Position numbers and translations under genes: made by a program
In this document: positions 5,615-7,748 of the stretch, piece after piece
Position numbering within the stretch: the first letter of the stretch is position 1
Layout of the letters: each line of letters opens with the position of its first letter
Source of the DNA: CAZSMC01 sp964607755
GTDB lineage: Bacteria > Zhuqueibacterota > Zhuqueibacteria > Residuimicrobiales > Krinioviventaceae
Direction of reading: 5' to 3'
Assembly: GCA_964607755.1 (NCBI GenBank)
Contig: CAZSMC010000129.1
Location: 1 to 7,748 of the forward strand
Length of the DNA stretch: 7,748 bases
The notes under the pieces: model-generated
Seen by the model: only the letters and a program-made list of their open reading frames with translations
Databases searched by the model: none
What the model was told of the DNA's origin: nothing

Positions 5615-7603
5615 CTACCCCGATCTCGCTTTTTTGACGACAATATTATAAACCGCCTTGAAAAAATAACGGCAATCTGTTTTGAACGGTGCGTTCAAAC
5701 GTTCCTTCAAATAGCGGCGTTCTGATTCAATGATCTCGTCAAAATTCTTTGGCATGTCGGCATAATAGGGGGGCACCAGTCCGGGCTTGACTTGCGTGCG
5801 TAATTGCTGGACATCTTTGGGGTACAGGTTAAAATAATGCTCGCTCAGCGCCCGCACGCCAAATATGCGAATATCGCCGCGGATATAATTATAAATCTGC
5901 GGCACCTCATCCAGCCAAAATCGGCGTAAAAAACGTCCCCAGTGCGTGAGGCGAAAATCTCGATCAAACTTGCCATCCTCACGTAATTCATTGGTTTGGT
6001 GAATATAATCCTGCACATATTCCGCATAAGGATGCATGGTACGCACTTTTTTTATATGAATGATCTTGTTTTGGTAACCCACGCGTTTTAACGAAATAAA
6101 AGGGCCAAACGATGGATTCTCCACAAAAGCAGGCATGACCAGTTTTTGCGCAATAACCCAGTGATAACCACCGAGCCGGATACAATCTAGAATTTTAAAC
6201 CCGCAAAAGCTCAACCGACCCAGCAATTCCGTCTTGGACAAAACTCGTCGTTTGCCTCCGGTTAGAGCATTGTATACTTTGTTAATGTGCGGCAGCTTGG
6301 GCAGCAACCGAAACCAGAAAAAATGATTAAGAAAAACAAAAAACGCAATTGGAGGTGGATATTTTTCATAAATTCGTTCTTTATGAGAATTCATGCGCTC
6401 TTTACGTAATATAAAATAACCTGCCAAGTTAAGCTTGTGATGAACTTCCAGAAAAAAATGATTGAGCGCGCTGATATCATTGGCTAAATGCCGGTTAATA
6501 AACAAATCCAGTGACTGGTTCTCTATAGTGGAAACATTATAAATGGTCTGCGTATCCAGGGCCAGGGTTTTCGAAACATCGATAGCATTGAGATCGATCT
6601 TTGTTCTCAGTATATGAAAAAAATCAGGATAATCTTTCAAATACGTGTTCTGCACCCGAAGAAAAGCTGGCTCGTTGACACTCCTAACAGGTATAGGCTC
6701 TGCAAGGCGTTCTTCACGGCGTATCGCTTCCTTGATATCTTTAATATCTTCAATATCTTCAGACGTCCTTTTACGCTGACGATAGATCGCATAAACCCGG
6801 ACCAGCGGATATTCTAATATAAGCATGGTTAGCATGGTGCCATATATTAATCCACGCGAATACTCGAACAAATGAAACGAATAAAGAAAAACAGACAAAA
6901 GAGCCGCACCAATAAAAGCCGACTTTACAAATTGAGCATAGATTTGCGTGCTGTTTTCATCATAACTCCGGTAAAATTTACTGGTCCACCCGGCTGTTAC
7001 AAACCAGATCAATGTGAGTATGAGCAGAACTTCACTCGCCCGGCTGCTTATATGAAGGTGTCGATATTTTGCATAATGAACACAAACAAATGAAAATAAC
7101 AGAATGAATATATCTGCATGCATAAGAATGCCGTAACGCCTGCCGGACCACCGGAACACTTTATTCCGGATCAATGTTTTGGGTGCAAAACGATGCGAAA
7201 TGACGGCTGCAAACCCGGCATTTAACAAAGAAAAAACAACAAAAATGCCCACAATGTAAAAAGATGAAAATCCGGTTATGCCATACAGCATAGCAAACAG
7301 CGCCGTGATGTACAACATATAAATATCAGCCACACTGAAACGATAGACATTCTTGGCAAAAACCCCGGTATAAATATGTTCGTACTTTTTAAAAACCAAC
7401 GTCATAAAAATACAGACCGCGTTCATCAATGCCCATAGCTTGAGATAACCATCAATTAAAGTCAGATTCCCCTGGACAAAATAATGCATGCTGAAAAACA
7501 AAATATTAAGCAGCACAAGATCAAGAAAAAAAGCGTTGCGTTTGTTCAGCCAGACCATCGGTTTTTGCCCTGTCCCCTGTTTTAATGCTATCAAGTGTCT
7601 CAT
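5615..7603 (-). CDS. Polytopic sugar transferase (phosphoglycosyl transferase) with duplicated membrane half
   Basis: A 662-residue membrane protein. The C-terminal part (about 498-662) matches the bacterial sugar transferase family, which moves a sugar phosphate onto a polyprenyl phosphate: GP at 500-501, KKVRTMHP at 518-525, FRLTHWGRFLRR at 550-561, LDEVPQIYNYIRGD at 564-577 with the catalytic Asp-Glu pair D565-E566, and KPGLVPPYYADMPK at 606-619. It ends KKARSG. The usual GPRP is replaced by GVRA, as in a Bacteroidota-type subgroup. About eight hydrophobic segments fill 24-275 in two similar blocks. A soluble domain (about 310-490) resembles the second half of a class I methyltransferase (HHKLNLAGYFILRKE, VLSKTELLGRLSFCGF) without a visible SAM-binding glycine motif. 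The ATG at 7603 has no Shine-Dalgarno site; Met16 (7558) has AGGG upstream. It probably starts glycan assembly at the inner membrane. Confidence 0.85.
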   Translation of the reverse strand: MRHLIALKQGTGQKPMVWLNKRNAFFLDLVLLNILFFSMHYFVQGNLTLIDGYLKLWALMNAVCIFMTLVFKKYEHIYTGVFAKNVYRFSVADIYMLYITALFAMLYGITGFSSFYIVGIFVVFSLLNAGFAAVISHRFAPKTLIRNKVFRWSGRRYGILMHADIFILLFSFVCVHYAKYRHLHISSRASEVLLILTLIWFVTAGWTSKFYRSYDENSTQIYAQFVKSAFIGAALLSVFLYSFHLFEYSRGLIYGTMLTMLILEYPLVRVYAIYRQRKRTSEDIEDIKDIKEAIRREERLAEPIPVRSVNEPAFLRVQNTYLKDYPDFFHILRTKIDLNAIDVSKTLALDTQTIYNVSTIENQSLDLFINRHLANDISALNHFFLEVHHKLNLAGYFILRKERMNSHKERIYEKYPPPIAFFVFLNHFFWFRLLPKLPHINKVYNALTGGKRRVLSKTELLGRLSFCGFKILDCIRLGGYHWVIAQKLVMPAFVENPSFGPFISLKRVGYQNKIIHIKKVRTMHPYAEYVQDYIHQTNELREDGKFDRDFRLTHWGRFLRRFWLDEVPQIYNYIRGDIRIFGVRALSEHYFNLYPKDVQQLRTQVKPGLVPPYYADMPKNFDEIIESERRYLKERLNAPFKTDCRYFFKAVYNIVVKKARSG
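6734..6760. repeat. Three 9-base tandem repeats inside the sugar transferase gene
   Basis: GATATCTTT, AATATCTTC, AATATCTTC on the plus strand, in frame with the gene, encoding the IEDIKDIK stretch at about residues 283-290. They lie in the charged linker between the last membrane helix and the soluble middle domain, where changes in copy number would be tolerated. Confidence 0.7.
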
Positions 7604-7748
7604 TTATTATAAATGTCAATAATTAAAAATATGGATTTAGCGGAATTAAAAATGAATTATAGCAACTGTTGCAAAAACCGGGCAGAAAAGGCAGGCAGAA
7701 TATAATTTTCTTATCTTTTCCACTTAAAACACCCCCCGTATCACTACG
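7604..7748 (-). promoter_or_regulatory. Upstream region of the sugar transferase gene with possible promoter/operator
   Basis: There is no gene in these 145 bases. On the minus strand a TATAAT lies at 7661-7656, about 55 bases before the ATG. Just upstream of it is a short palindrome GCAAC-A-GTTGC (7672-7662), lying in the -10/-35 spacer where a repressor could bind. No good -35 box is visible at 16-18 bases. A second TATAAT at 7611-7606 abuts the ATG; if it were used, translation would have to start at Met16. TTGACA at 7619-7614 has no -10 partner at the right distance. Confidence 0.35.

Overview
This window is a single-strand block of bacterial genes, all read on the minus strand, from what looks like a surface-polysaccharide biosynthesis locus. 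Coding density, Shine-Dalgarno sites, GTG/TTG starts and one lipoprotein- or secretion-type signal sequence all point to a bacterium. The style of the sugar transferase (a form I know mainly from Bacteroidota), the conserved coiled-coil protein, the AT-rich spacers and the heptameric intergenic repeats suggest a Bacteroidota/Calditrichota/Marinimicrobia-like (FCB group) lineage, probably from a metagenome or draft genome. The taxonomic guess is weak. A run of exactly 100 N (5483-5582) shows that this is a scaffold joined across an assembly gap.

Layout in the direction of transcription (right to left). At 7603-5615 lies a large polytopic sugar transferase (phosphoglycosyl transferase type) that would start glycan assembly on a lipid carrier. 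Its tail is followed immediately by a heptamer repeat block holding the assembly gap (5454-5610), then by a decayed DUF354 glycosyltransferase-like pseudogene (about 5434-4965) and a second, cleaner heptamer array (4848-4910). Next come a long cytoplasmic coiled-coil protein (4592-3507) and a short XPF/ERCC4-type structure-specific nuclease (3382-2702). After a third, degenerate heptamer block (2553-2601) come a nucleotidyltransferase-fold protein (2479-1391) and, one base later, an intact DUF354 protein (1389-340). At the left edge is the 5' end of a secreted protein (about 119 to <1) whose signal peptide is clear but whose start codon appears to be ATT.

How the genes fit together. The sugar transferase, the nucleotidyltransferase-like protein and DUF354 fit a capsule, O-antigen or exopolysaccharide locus, and the secreted protein may belong to its export end. 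The coiled-coil protein and the XPF-like nuclease do not obviously fit. They are bracketed by heptamer blocks on both sides, and beyond those by the two DUF354 copies, which makes them look like an interposed cassette. The most interesting points are the archaeal-style short XPF nuclease in a bacterium, the phased heptamer arrays, the DUF354 copy killed by an in-frame TGA, the internally duplicated membrane half of the sugar transferase, and the ATT start. I saw no tRNA, rRNA, CRISPR or transposase.
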